From Coptis chinensis (taxonomy: Eukaryota; Streptophyta; Magnoliopsida; Ranunculales; Ranunculaceae): a stretch of 64,000 nucleotides of DNA. The DNA is taken from positions 62,609,501-62,673,500 of the forward strand of contig CM027381.1 of assembly GCA_015680905.1 (NCBI GenBank). The letters run 5' to 3'. This document shows positions 20,011 through 31,837 of the stretch, in pieces (the stretch's first letter is position 1; each line of letters opens with the position of its first letter). The notes beneath the pieces were generated by a model. That model had not been told where the DNA came from and did no database searches. It was given only the letters and a program-made list of their open reading frames with translations. The position numbers and the translations under genes were made by a program.

Positions 20011-21540
20011 CACTTATTCAACCATTTTCTAAAATTCACTTATACTCACTTGAACTACTTTATTGGTTTGTGTGTCAAGAAAAAAAAACCAATCAGTATA
20101 AGGATCAGCTCCCAAATGTGCGTTTTATTACCCGTATATTGCTGCATTACATACAGTCCCTCTTACGCTTAATGAAAAGACAACTCATAGCTTTTATTGC
20201 TTTTTTCAGGTTAAGGAGTATTTTAGACCACTTATCATAAAAGCTGTGTCTTAGGACCAAAAGGAGCCTTAATCACGCTTATTATGAAAACCAATAGCTG
20301 TTATGGAAAAGTGCTGAAAAAGTCAAAGTCAACCTGTCAAAGTTAACGGTCAAAGTCCTCAAATCAGAAGACCAATGATGGAGGCCCTTATCTCAAATTA
20401 TGAAGACTTATCCCTAAATCTACCTCGGTTAAGAAGGCACCAAAAAGCAAAAGCAAAAGTGAAAGGGTGAGGTGTCTAGTTTGTAATGGAGAAGGGCAAA
20501 TTTGTAAATGGCAAAAGTAGGGGTATATAAACAAAAAGCAAGGGAGAGAGAACTCATCCATTATCTTAGGATCCAAACCATTTGGTTTGTTTATTTTCTT
20601 GTTTTGTTTTTTCAATTGATGTTTTTAATTTCTTGTTGTTTTAATTTATTTCAATCAACTTGTTATTTCCTTTTCTTTATTTCAATCAAACTTGTTACTT
20701 GTTATTTGTTATTTGTTTTCATTTTCAATCTTGTTTGTTGCTTTCATTTCAATGTTTTAATCAATCTTCCTTTCTTGTTTTCATGTCATTTCAATCAAAC
20801 AATCAAATCTTTCAAGTTCATTAACTTAGAACCATTCTAACCCTACAAGAGTCTACCTTTCTTCTTCATATCTCCCTCACTCAAACTCTAAACAATTTAG
20901 GATGAACCTCAACTCTTAATCTAACTCTTTTGAAGTCTACTCACTACAATATTAAAGCTTAATATAACTAATTATTGTCTTCTCCCTAATGCAAGACATG
21001 TGTGCAAGGCATCTACCGAATCAAGTTCCGTTTTCTTCCTACTCTAAGATTTTGTGCTAAAAAACTTCTCTTCCTTTAGCAGTCCACCTCTCAGTTCTAC
21101 TACATTTTTAATTTGACTCTGTGTGACATTGTTAGACAATATGTATTGTCACAAGATTTCTTCTACTTTAAGACATAATGTGTTCTTAATTTGTGATGTG
21201 TTTTAAAGACATAATGTCTTATTTAATTTGATGTACGCTTGGGTTTGGTTTTTTATTATTAATTCTTCTTGGTACCTATTATCCCCCCTTTTTTGTACAC
21301 TATATTATTTCATTATCTTTACATACCATAGACTAATTTCTCCTCTCAGAATTAAGAACCCCTACAGTATGTTTTAACCGCTAAAGCAAAGGTAATGCCT
21401 CTCAACACGTTTCGTTGCTTTCACACAGACCATTATGGTTAGGCCATTTTTATATATATATATATTCTGCAATCATTAACAACTCAATTCTCCTGTTTCT
21501 CTTACTCTAGAAATTTGTTCACGTTAAATTATACATGCAG
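20011..21540 (+). repeat. Non-coding stretch with a possible solo LTR or TRIM
   Basis: 20250-20370 carries a cluster of TTGAC-type (W-box core) motifs (AAAGTCAAAGTCAA and neighbours). A TATA box GGTATATAAAC is at about 20520. A T-rich segment (20580-20830) with repeats of TTTCAATCAAACTTGTTA follows. This promoter-plus-leader layout resembles an LTR, but no TG/CA ends, partner LTR or target duplication could be fixed. 21000-21540 holds nothing recognisable. Confidence 0.3.
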
Positions 21541-22038
21541 GATGTCCCTAACGTGGAAACATACTTATGCTGCAAGGATGCACACCCCAAAATATTGCTA
21601 TTCAAGCAACCATCAATTGGTTACTTTGTCACATGTTATGGCTATATGGAACTGAACAGAATAAATTCACTGTGCATCTGTGTTGTCTTTGATGTGAACA
21701 CTGTTGATATACCTCGCATCAATGTATTGTTGAAGGTATGTCATTGTCCTGGGAAATAGTTGCTTTACTTTGTAATTATGCACTAGACACTATACATGCT
21801 ATTGTAATTCCACTATTTCACAATCGTTGCCTTTTATATTTATAGCTGTTGCTCAACTCATTCCTAATTTGAAGCATTTCTCTATTCAGCTGTTTAACCA
21901 AATGACCTTATCTGACTCCTGCATTTCATCATTAAATTACTTGCAGGTTGTATGTTTAAAGAAAAATAACTCCTTTGTAAGCATTGAGTTTCGATGCATG
22001 AGAAGCAAGCAGTCTTATTCTACATATATGTGGTTCAG
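21541..22038 (+). pseudogene. Two-exon gene fragment of unknown function
   Basis: Exon 21541-21735 (acceptor ATGCAG; ends LLK before GTATGTC) encodes DVPNVETYLCCKDAHPK, IGYFVTCYGYMEL and CICVVFDVNTVDIPRINVLL. Exon 21947-22038 (acceptor TTGCAG, ends TTCAG/GTGC) encodes VVCLKKNNSFVSIEFR...YMWFR. Splice sites and phase agree, and the second exon has a degraded relative in the duplication near 15435-15530. The product is not recognised; the Cys- and Val-rich beta-like pattern could be an OB fold, but that is a guess. Confidence 0.4.
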
Positions 22039-23085
22039 GTGCTATCACATTCCAAACAAAAAACTGAATATTATTCCACTCTTACTTTTAAAATGCACTG
22101 CATTTATCCATATTCAAGGTAGTCAGACTTGCCAACTGTATATGGAAATTACATGTCTGATCCATTGATTTGTATTTGCTGTTTTTTGTTTCATTGGTAA
22201 TAGAATACGACAAAGCCGACAATTTCTAACGGCCTGGAGCAAAATTTGGTATGGACTAAAGTATTAGAAGTGTTCATTTGGTGTGAAGTATCAAATTGTG
22301 TCTTTGGACCGTTTCTTTCCCCATCACCACAAGGGCGCAGCCCAGTCGTCATTTTAAAATCCCAGAAATATTGTTTAGGTGCTAGGTCTGCTGTTATTTA
22401 GTCTCTGTTGTTTACTCCTTTTGAAGCTTACTTTAGTACCAGCCATTTGAAATGCACTCAGTTGCTAACTTATGGGGACTGATGCTAATACTCTTGCAAT
22501 GTCGAAGGAAATCTCACCTTTCAAAAAACATGTTTGTGTTCATGACATACTAACGAACATATGTTTGCTGATGTCATGCAAATATTATAGTATTGTTTTT
22601 TTTTTAATTTATAAATGAGATGAATTCGCCTGGTTAAAGCAGGAATCGACTCCACCATGTGTTGGATGAGTATCTCTTCGTTCACCTTAGTTATGCCCAT
22701 TTAAAATTGGAGGCAAAGACTTTTAGTGTTGAACTACTGTGTGAAGGTTAGTCAAACACTGAGATTTACACGCAAACTAACTTGATCAAGAAAACTAATT
22801 TGGTTACTTCTCTTTACATCACATTAACCAGGGAACCTTGAATTGTTGTTTGGGAATATGGAATACCAGAAATAGCCTCAACTTTGAGAATGCTGCAATA
22901 CAAGGTGTTTACAATCATGCTCGACATCATGTCAATTAAGGCAGTCGCTGAAGCTTGAGATTCCCAAGCCAACACCTCCACTTCCATAACAACACTCGCT
23001 AGTAATATTGAGTGTGCCCACACTCAACAGACTATATATAGTAGCTACCCCAAAATTATCTTTGATGGAGCCTTCAGCAGATTCG
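21736..23085. repeat. Diverged duplication, copy 2 (partner 15193-17135)
   Basis: Same block order as copy 1 but without its central insertion. It contains the exon at 21947-22038 in open form and, on the minus strand at 23201-22814, the fragmented homologue of the frame at 16849-17259. The open exon suggests copy 2 is closer to the ancestral state. Confidence 0.7.
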
Positions 23086-24389
23086 ATAACCAAAGTGGAT
23101 ACAATTGGATTAAGTCGTTGGAGCTGAGAGTACAACCATTTCGACACTGAAAAAAAAAGCAAAAGCGGCGAAAAACACGCACTTCCTAACGGCACTACCA
23201 TGTGGTTGCAAACAGATCACACTTCTAAACTGCAGAGTACAATGAATTGAATGACTTGTTATTTAATGCTTCCATTATGCTATGAACAAAATAACGGATT
23301 AATGCCAAAAAAACCGTGTAACTTCAAAAAACATTAATAACCAAAACTAAACTCATTGGTAATGAAGTCACTTATAACTTATTTAACACAGGGGTTTCAC
23401 TTTTAAATTCCACGTTAAGCTCTAACTCTATATAAATCATTTTCAACAAGATCAACAACAAAATTTGTTAAAAAGTTTTTCTTTTCCTTCCCCTCTTTAT
23501 TGTGGTATGTTTGTATGTATTTTAAGTTATCCTTTTCTAAATAGTTTTATTATTATTTTTTTATTTTTTCCCCTCTATTATTAACCCAATTAATCATAAT
23601 AACCTATAATTACTACAACTGATACTAATCTATACTTTTGTCCGATGGAATTATACCTAGCTCATTCCTCTCAAATATGTTGATTGACTCAATATTTTTC
23701 TTTTCCAGGAGTGGATAATCTGTCAATCATAGCTCCAAATACAAGCAAGACAGCATCAACATCCTTTGAAGACAAATTCACCATTTATAAGGCCCATAGC
23801 ACCTCAATTATTACAAATCTAAAATCAGTGAATTATATTTTCGACAACATCTACAAGTTGCACATGAAAATAAAGGTCTCGGTTTGAGAGAAGCCAATCG
23901 CAAAAAATGATGATATAGAACAGGAGTCAAATTCCATGGATGACATAGATTAATTTGTAATACATCACGAGTTAAACTCGATCATCACTTGCCACTATCT
24001 TACTTTCAACAAAAAATTTGTAACTGTCGAGTTTTCTTATTACCATTATTTCCCATATTAGTCAAATCTATACATTATTTATCTACTTCTAAATGCTTTC
24101 GATGCCTTGGCGAAACATTTAGTAAATAAAGTTACCCAAACTGCATCCCCAATTAAGTGTTTTTTTGGGCTGATTACACTTTCCAAGTTGCCTACATATA
24201 AAAAAAAAAAAAAAAAATCAAACTACAAATAATGTATGTGTTAGTTTATATTACATAGAATCGACTTTGTGCATCTACTAAATATCGAGCATGTTAAAAC
24301 CAGACGATTCATTGTTAACAATATATATATATATGTTAATAATATTTAGTGCTACAAGGGGAAGATATCTATTTTCCGACCTGATTATT
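23086..24389. other. Spacer with one exon-like segment
   Basis: At 23709-23887 a segment after a TTTTCCAG acceptor encodes GVDNLSIIAPNTSK...KLHMKIKVSV followed by a stop, then an acidic stretch ending near 23952. It looks like a terminal exon but has no recognisable family. The rest is AT-rich, with a 17-base A run (24201-24217) and a short TA repeat near 24322. Confidence 0.3.
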
Positions 24390-24406
24390 TGGTATAAGAG
24401 CCATGG
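24390..24406 (+). other. Caulimovirid-type primer-binding site (initiator tRNA-Met)
   Basis: TGGTATAAGAGCCATGG differs from the complement of plant initiator tRNA-Met (TGGTATCAGAGCCAGG) by one substitution and one insertion. In Caulimoviridae this site conventionally marks genome position 1 and primes minus-strand DNA synthesis. Confidence 0.65.
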
Positions 24407-25019
24407 CAGCTTAATTTGAGGTTAGTGCATAACGGTGAGGAAATGTTTTACAATTATATTTAATTGTTTTATTTCTAAGAAAAGATGTAAGTAAGAGATA
24501 TAAGTATGATTAAGGAAAAAGGTGTGAGGGTTACTCTTTAGGACTACTTGCTTAAAGGCTCGGTTTTCCGACCACAAGAATGTCCGCCTGGATCCTAAAA
24601 TACTGTTGACTCTTCCTTTCCAGTATTATGAATAGTATCTTATTAGAGATAAAGTTAAGATTACTTAATTTTATTCTTGTTGAAATAAGACTAGTTCGTC
24701 GGCAAGAGGTCATTATTGTTTCTTTTTACGCTTATATTGGTAACTCGACGCCACCAAAGTCGCCAGAGGGGTATATCTTTGTGCCGTTTAGCAAGAAATG
24801 CGTTTAGGCCGTTTGCTCCCCGTAAAGCGTTGACAGACGTGGTTTTACTTAATATAAGCACTAAAGACTTGATTTTGATTATACTGTTGATAATATTTGG
24901 AAAAGAAGACGATGTGTCAATGATTGTGTCAATGATTACATAAAGAATAGTTTTAATACTGTTTGGTATAGTTATAATTCATTATACTCTACCTGTTTTG
25001 CACTAACACCTCAACCCCC
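24407..25019 (+). other. Endogenous caulimovirid: leader region
   Basis: About 610 bases between the primer site and the first viral frame. It contains short frames (for example 24716-24943) without recognisable domains, as is usual for pararetroviral leaders. No strong hairpin could be picked out by eye. Confidence 0.5.
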
Positions 25020-26034
25020 ATGGCACAATCATCAAATAATGATGATTTGAGTTCAATTAAGAACACAGAATTAATCGAGTATGATCTCGACACGTGACAA
25101 AATGAATAAATGGACGATCCCTAATATGGATCCCAAAACCATATATAGATATGGTAACCGGATTGAAAAATTGACCAGAAAAATTGCTTTAAAAACTATG
25201 GAACAAACTATTAGTTTAAATTCCATGAGTAATAATTTAAATCTTTTAAGCCCTCGTGATTTATATCACCATGTGAAGAATTATAAATTTATTCACATAG
25301 GCCTAATACAGGTTGCTTTCAGACCATTGACCCTTTTGGGTATGAATGCTTGTATTCAAGCAACACTCAGAGATGCTAGGTGTCTCGACTATTTACCGTC
25401 CCTTATGGGAGCAGTAGAGACTAGTCTTTGTCATGGACCAGTCTATTTTGATGTCTATTATAATTTAAGTTTAGCTTTATCGGATAGAAATCTTTATGAT
25501 TCTTTATCATTACAAATTCAGGCTAAAGGTTATAACTTTTTACCTGGATCTGAAGTGATAGGAATTACTTACAGAATTCACTACAAGGTGTTACAGACTT
25601 TAACACCTAATGTACGGCATAAAACTACACCAGGTAAGACTGTGTTAATAGACACAAATCTTTTAACTTCTAGTGTAGCAACACCCAGGATGATTCCTTG
25701 GAGTGAAATTAAATTTCCAGAATCATGGATTTGCAGAAACGCTGTTCAACCACAGCCAATCATTAATAATGATTTAGACCAGATAGTCCAAACAACAGAA
25801 GGTGAAGTTATATTGAACTTTAAGAAACCTTTTGTTGGTAGAAGTCTGTCGTTGAGGTCCTCTTACAAGATCTCTATACCACAATCTTCTAGGCATTCGG
25901 TTTTTAAACTGAATCTACAACACATACAATCAATCAGAGAAGAGATCCAGTATTCTAATCAACAAATACCACATGGTATTTATACACGACAAGCTAGGGA
26001 ATCCCAACAAATCGAAATGGATTTTGTTTTATAG
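25020..26034 (+). pseudogene. Endogenous florendovirus-like element: movement protein region, broken
   Basis: The main open segment (25081-26034) has the signature of the 30K-superfamily movement protein of florendoviruses and related caulimovirids: PLTLLGMNACIQATLRDARC, YLPSLMGAVETSLCHGPVYF and LPGSEVIGITYRIHYKVL. Such proteins modify plasmodesmata for cell-to-cell spread. A likely original start lies at 25020, but its frame ends near 25080 and the domain continues in another frame. An amber stop at 26032-26034 separates it from the next segment, which follows in the same frame. In known florendoviruses this region is part of one polyprotein. Confidence 0.85.
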
Positions 26035-27165
26035 ATGGATTATACACCTTATGAAACTTATCAATTTTATAAATTAAAATATGAAGAGTTGAGTAAATAT
26101 TTTACTCCTACAGAATTGAAACCTATGCTCAGACCTTATGATGATTATTATGATTATCATCAGAGGAATTGTACTCCTCTGACAAAATGGTTTTGCCTAG
26201 AGTATCAGAATCATAAAATTCTGAATGGCAGAGTGGAGCGTGCAACTCTGAGGAAAGATATCAGTGATTATCTTAAAGCCAAACAAGAGGCTAGGCTTAT
26301 TGCCGAGGTAAAAATAGATTTACCTAAGGAAAATACCTTAATTAAAAAGGAAAATAAGTTACCTAATAAAGAGGTAATTCAAGAACAGGAAAGGATTGTT
26401 ATTCCACCTGTTGTCAAGAAGGATATTACTATAAAAAAATGTCCTACTAATAATTATATTGGAGTACTTGAATGTGAGACAAAACATTCTAAGGTGAATA
26501 AGAACATGGTGACTGTTCAGTCTCCAATAAAAGAAAAGGATAGTAACATACTAGTTACTAAAATCAATGATTCTAAGACTTATAAAAAACCAAAAAGTCT
26601 TAGAGAAAAGCAGCATTGGAAGAGACTTAGGCCTAAAGCCAAAGCCCTTCGTTTTTGTATTAAGTGTGATCATAATGGTCATAAGACTAGTCAGTGTTCT
26701 ACTAGACCACAAGACTATAGTAATCTTTTGAAGATAAGAAAATTCAAGATTAATCCACAGGAAAAGATTTATGATCTTAATTATCTTCAGAACTTTATGA
26801 CTTTACAGAATCTTGGTTCCTATAATCATATGAGACTTCCTAATACTTTATATAAAGGAAATTCTCATATCACTAGTATTCAGGATCTACAGTATGAGGT
26901 TAATAACCTTAAAACAGATATAAAAGCCTTAAAGACCAATAAGAATATGGTGGACAATTTTGAATTTCAGAATTATACCAAGACTAATAACATTACATTC
27001 CAAAGATGGAATGTCCATGTTAATTTAGTTATTAAAGGAGAATATACTCTCACTAATCATGTTGCCCTTATTGACAGTGGAGCAGATCTGAATTGTATTC
27101 AAGAGGGTTTAGTTCCTACTAAATATTTTGAGAAATCTACTCAAAATCTTTCTATCGCTAGTTAA
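26035..27165 (+). pseudogene. Endogenous florendovirus-like element: coat-protein region and start of protease
   Basis: A 376-codon segment rich in Lys, with a CCHC knuckle (CIKCDHNGHKTSQC, spacing C2-C4-H4-C) about 60% along, as in caulimovirid coat proteins. Near the end is the retropepsin active-site block ALIDSGADLNCI. The segment stops at 27163-27165 inside the protease. It begins with ATG directly after the amber codon that ends the movement-protein segment and is in the same frame. Confidence 0.85.
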
Positions 27166-28484
27166 GCCTATATGCAGGTTGCATACAAAAATTAACAGAT
27201 GTATTCATCCGCAAAGAAGGACATTGTTTATCTACTACCTTTCTTCCGGTGAAAGATATGTCTCAAAGATACTATTTTAGGAAATCCTTTCCTTAAACTC
27301 TATCATGCCTATTACTAGTATCACTAATATAGGTATTCATGCAACTATTGATAAAAATAGAGTTATCTTTGAGTTCATAACTCCTCCAGTTCAAAAGCAG
27401 GTTGCTATGATTAATACAAATCTAGTAGCTAAAGAAAGTCAATTAAACTTTCTCAAAGAAGAAATAACTTCTTTAAAGTTACAAAGAAAGACTCAACAAT
27501 CGAGTTTTCAAAAAAATTGAACAAATTAAAAATCAATTTATTACTGAAGTCTGTAGTGATATTCTTAATGCTTTTTGGGAAAGAAAGAAGCATATGGTTT
27601 CTTTTACCCTATGAATCTAGCTTTAATGAATAGTTTATTCCCACTAAGGCTAGACCCAAATCAAATGAAATCGAATATTTGACTTTATGCGAGAAAAGAG
27701 ATCCGAGTCTTACGGATAAGAAGTTGATTACTCCAAGTAAATCTCCTTGGAGTTGTGCAACTTTTTATGTCAATAAAGCAAATGAGAAAGAAAGAGGTGT
27801 TCCCGTGACCGTTATTAATTTCAAACCTCTTATCTTCGCTTTACAATGGATTAGATATCCTATTCCTAATAAAAATGATTTATTAGATCGTTTATCTACA
27901 AATGATCATCTTCTCAAAGTTTGACCTTAAGTCGTCAAAGTTCTTGGCAAGTCCAAATTGCCCCCTCAAGATAGGTATAAAAAACTGCTTTTACAGTACC
28001 CTTTGGACATTATGAATGGACAGTAATGCCCTTTGGTTTGAAGAATGCTCCTTCGGAATTTCAGAATATTATGAATGAGATTTGCAATCCTTATTCGGAT
28101 TTTGCTATTGTCTATATTGATGATATTCTAATTTATTCTAAATCTCTAGAACAGCATATTAAGCATTTAAAGATATTTAGAGAGCTTATTAAACGAAATG
28201 GTTTAGTAGTGTCGGCTCCAAAAATGAAGTTGTTTCAAACAATTGTTCGTTTTCTTGGGCATAACATTACTGAAGGAAAAATTATTCCTATCGACAGAAG
28301 TATTGAGTTTGCTTCTAAATTTCCTGATGAAATTTTAGACAAAACTCAGTTACAAAGATTTCTTGGTAGTTTGAATTATTTGGCAGACTATTATAAAAAT
28401 CTTTCACAGGATACCTCTATTCTATACTCCAGATTAACAAAGGTTCCAACCTCTTGGAGTACTCATACTAAAGGCGGTACATAA
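27166..28484 (+). pseudogene. Endogenous florendovirus-like element: protease end and reverse transcriptase, fragmented
   Basis: Fragments at 27305-27520, 27679-27924 and 28026-28484 cover the protease tail and the reverse transcriptase: SPWSCATFYVNK, MPFGLKNAPSEFQ, the catalytic YIDD box (IVYIDDILIYSK) and FLGHNITEG. Frames break near 27165-27300, 27600-27680, 27920-28020 and at 28482-28484. Reverse transcriptase converts the pregenomic RNA to DNA. YIDD and the spacing agree with Caulimoviridae. Confidence 0.85.
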
Positions 28485-28928
28485 AAATTAAGCATAAGGC
28501 AAAACAATTACCTTGCCTATCTTTGCCTAATTTTAATTGGTTAAAAATTGTGGAAACAGATGCTTCTAACCTTGGCTATGGTGGCATCTTAAAACAGAAG
28601 AATCCTATAAGAATTAATCCGTTTTACTTCTGGAACTTGGAAGAAAGCACAAATTAATTATTCTACTATTAAACAAGAAATTCTGTCCTTGGTAAAGTGT
28701 ATTCATAAATTCCAGGATGATTTACTGAATCAAAAGTTCTTAGTACGTATTGATTGTAGTGCTGCTAAACAGGTATTACAGAAAGATATCAAGAATATTG
28801 CTTCTAAACAGATTTTTGCAGGATGGCAAGCGGATCTTTCTGCCTTCGATTTTGATATTGAATATATCAAAGGTAATTCTAATTCTTTGCCAGATTTTCT
28901 AACTAGAGAATTCTTGCAGGGATCATGA
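28485..28928 (+). pseudogene. Endogenous florendovirus-like element: RNase H, broken
   Basis: VETDASNLGYGGIL carries the first catalytic Asp. After a frameshift near 28625 the segment continues through a QEILSLVKCIHKFQ block (Glu) and FLVRIDCSAAKQVL (Asp) to YIKGNSNSLPDFLTREF, the end of the polyprotein. Its TGA stop overlaps the ATG of the next frame. Confidence 0.8.
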
Positions 28929-29951
28929 GCACCTCTCAGAGAGGCAAAGGCCGTGGTTATACCACAAGAGGCCGGGGAAAAAGCAAAGGAAAATATAATT
29001 TCCTTGACAATAAGGAGCAATTTCCTCCGTTATCACAGCAAAAAGGAAAGTCAATGAAAGAGGCTGTCCTTACTCCTCTGACTCCTTATGTCCCTAATAA
29101 AAGGGCAGATCAAACAGTCATTTATCTTCAACCACGGGAGATGAGCAGTGGATGCCTGATCCTTGGGAAATTCAAAGAAGATATTTTGACACACAAGATA
29201 TCCTGTTGTTGACGGCAAACATAGATATATCTATGAAGAAATTTTAGCTTCGGCTACCTCCAGTATGGATATTCACCATACGTTACAGCATCCTGATTCG
29301 GAATATAGTCCAATCTCTTACAGCAAAACCATCTTTAAGAGAATTATCTCTTACAATGAGTGGGGTTTGGACCCCAACAAGTGTCGAAAATTGAGTTCGA
29401 CAAATATCCTATATAACTACTGGGACTATATCTCAGCTTTTACTAATGTGTTTTTCTATCAGAATTCTCACAGGAAACACTCATGGTTTATCAAGCTATG
29501 CCCACAGTCCATCAAGATTGACTATCCATATTGGATCTTTCAATGGTGGGAGTATTTTGGTCCAGAATTGGATATTCTCCCGGAGAATCTTTTAGATATT
29601 TTTCTAAAATGGACTGACAATTATCCTCAGCTGAAAGGCAATGATAAGATGCCAAGAGGATTATCATCCTTGACCTTTTTTACCATATATGGTATTCCTT
29701 GGATATTCAAGTGGGATTTTAGTTGTGAATATAATCACCTTAAAATTCCAAATTCAAGAGAAAAATTCTATTCAAGATGGTGGATTTCTTTTCAACGATG
29801 AAGCCATCATCGGATTGAGAATGATTTGAAATCATTCATAGAACAGACTCCCAGAATTAATCCGACAGAAGATGTGGATACAGGGAATCCTTTCGATATG
29901 ATGAAGAATCTTATCAAATTTCAGAATCCCAGTGGCTCTGATACCAAATAA
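28925..29951 (+). pseudogene. Endogenous florendovirus-like element: ORF2 of unknown function, broken
   Basis: The frame opens with an ATG that overlaps the polyprotein stop (ATGA at 28925-28928). The N-terminus is Arg/Gly/Lys-rich (QRGKGRGYTTRGRGKSKGK). It breaks near 29212 and resumes in another frame at 29265-29801, which is Trp/Tyr-rich (NYWDYISAF, YPYWIFQWWEYFG, IYGIPWIFKWDF). Another shift leads to a final stop at 29949-29951. A second ORF of unknown role downstream of the polyprotein is the defining layout of florendoviruses. Confidence 0.75.
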
Positions 29952-29978
29952 AAAAAGAGATCAGGTAAAACACCTGAT
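29933..29978 (+). other. Endogenous florendovirus-like element: 3' signals after ORF2
   Basis: TGGCTCTGATACCA (29933-29946) is identical to the sense 3' end of initiator tRNA-Met and lies in the last ORF2 codons. AATAAA at 29947-29952 overlaps the stop codon and may be a poly(A) signal. A perfect 7-bp hairpin (ATCAGGT, loop AAAAC, ACCTGAT; 29960-29978) follows. Confidence 0.5.
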
Positions 29979-30137
29979 TAATGCGGAAGAAGTTCTCTTT
30001 TCAATCCTCTAACTAATCACTATACGTATACTAAGCATACTAAAAAAACACATTTACAACATATAATAAGGTAACAAAAACTACAATAAGTATTTTGGGG
30101 ATGTTAATACACCTAATAATAATAATTTATGCACTCC

Positions 30138-30163
30138 GTGCCAAAGGCATGGGCACTCACTAG
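30138..30163 (+). mobile_element. Possible Helitron 3' terminus
   Basis: A short hairpin (GTGCC at 30138-30142 with GGCAC at 30152-30156) is followed three bases later by CTAG and then T, resembling the hairpin-CTRR/T end of plant Helitrons. Orientation agrees with the helicase remnant at 14851-15192. If real, the Helitron would span more than 15 kb, with the viral element inside. The 5' TC end was not located. Confidence 0.35.
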
Positions 30164-31431
30164 TCAATAAACGTATAGGAGACCCAACTCAACATTTACT
30201 TACAAAGTTCATCCCTCAAATTTCAGTAAGATTGATATGGATTGCATAGGAAGAAATAGAAAATGCTAACTTCTATATTCTTAGTTAAATTACAAATTTT
30301 TTTAAATGTTTTATTATTATTGAGTACGTGAGGAAGTTGAAGAACTTACATGTTCAGACTCTACCACGTTAAAAACTTTGGAAGGAATTTCTTCGAACAA
30401 ATAGACGACTACTTAGTTTCTACAACATCCTCGCAAGTTGATTCACATTTGATTAGATTAAATTAATGCTAATTTTGTTTAGTATGGAAAAAGAAAGAAC
30501 AATACTGTCGAAAATCAAAATACCTGATTAAAGCGACGTTAGTGAAGAAGAACTTGTATAAGTCATGATCACGAGGGAGAGACCTTCGCGCGACACAAAA
30601 ATTAAAAATTGTTTGGCATAGAGAAAGTTTGATACAATAGAATAGTTTTCCTTGAAGCATCACAACGTTTGAGTGTTTTACTGTGTTCGTGTGTTTTACT
30701 GTTTTTTGCCTTTTTTTTGGGTACAACTTGAATTTCGGCTGAAAGTGTGGGTAACTGTTTTTCTAACGTGGAGCGCTGAGAAAACGGGAAAGGACAACGC
30801 TTTAGTAGAGTTAGAATAGATAGATTGCTTGAATTTCCCTTTTTAATAGGGAAAGGAATTCCTGTTTTAATAACGATGACATGGAACAATTGCTTCAAGC
30901 ATAAAGTGATTAGATACCGCATAATATGCACTCTTTACCGCATAAAGACAATGCTTAATTATTGGGTTTTTAGGTTTTGGTCCTCCTAAATAATGGGTAT
31001 TTGGGGTTTGGTCCACACTAATCGACTTATTAAGATTTGGTGGACTGTTAGTCAAGATGATTTAGGAGCAAAGCCTAGTAAATCGATTACTGTGGACCTA
31101 ATTATTTGGTGCCCAGTAAATGAAATTTGGGGGTGCGTTTATAATTAATGGAAGTGATATACTATCTTCATTGAGTTCATTCTAGCATCGAGCCATAGGG
31201 ATAATAAAGGCGGAGACCCTATCCAAATAAATGACAGTCTAGAGGATGGGGGCAGCGAAGGTAATGATAAAGGCGCGCATATCAAGAACCCACGAGTCAC
31301 ACCATGTCATTGCAAGCCAAAAGATTATGTAAAAATTTTCAAACCAAAGAAGCAGTTGTTGGAATTATAGAGTTCATGAAAGTACCATGCGGGAAACACT
31401 TTGCCTTCATATTCATAGTAGAAGCCCATAA
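30164..31431. other. Spacer without recognised genes
   Basis: AT-rich. Minus-strand frames at 30469-31055 have no recognisable domains; one has an exon-like GT border near 30525 and could be a 5' leader of a lost gene. Nothing further is supported. Confidence 0.35.
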
Positions 31432-31837
31432 GAGCATTCCCAATGCAAACAACAACTTGTTACCTCCACATAGGCGCCACATAGGACTATTTTCCCTCAT
31501 AGCTACCTTGTTGGCAAAAAGCTACCAGGCGTTGGGCAATGCAAATGTGACTTTAAAATTCAAATGAGATGTTTTATTTCGTCTGACTGTATTTGAAACT
31601 GAGACAGAATGAAACATCTTGTCTGAATGTAAAAAATGAAAAAATATCATAAAAACGCGTGCGGATGGAATGAAACATCACGTCTGAAAAAAAAATGTCG
31701 AAAAACACGAGGGACGGAATGAAACATCCCGTTTAGAAAAAAAAAATAAAAATAAAATTGAAAAAACTCGCGAGGAAAGGTTTCGTCCGAAGTTCACAAC
31801 TCAGTAACTATCTCAGTAGCAAGTGTAATTACCCTCA

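Noticed and set aside
24716..24943. Plus-strand frame upstream of the viral movement protein
   Set aside because: Lies in the pararetroviral leader, where short non-functional frames are normal; no domain.
29933..29946. Possible tRNA-Met gene fragment
   Set aside because: Only the 3' 14 bases match; no acceptor partner, anticodon arm or D arm is present.
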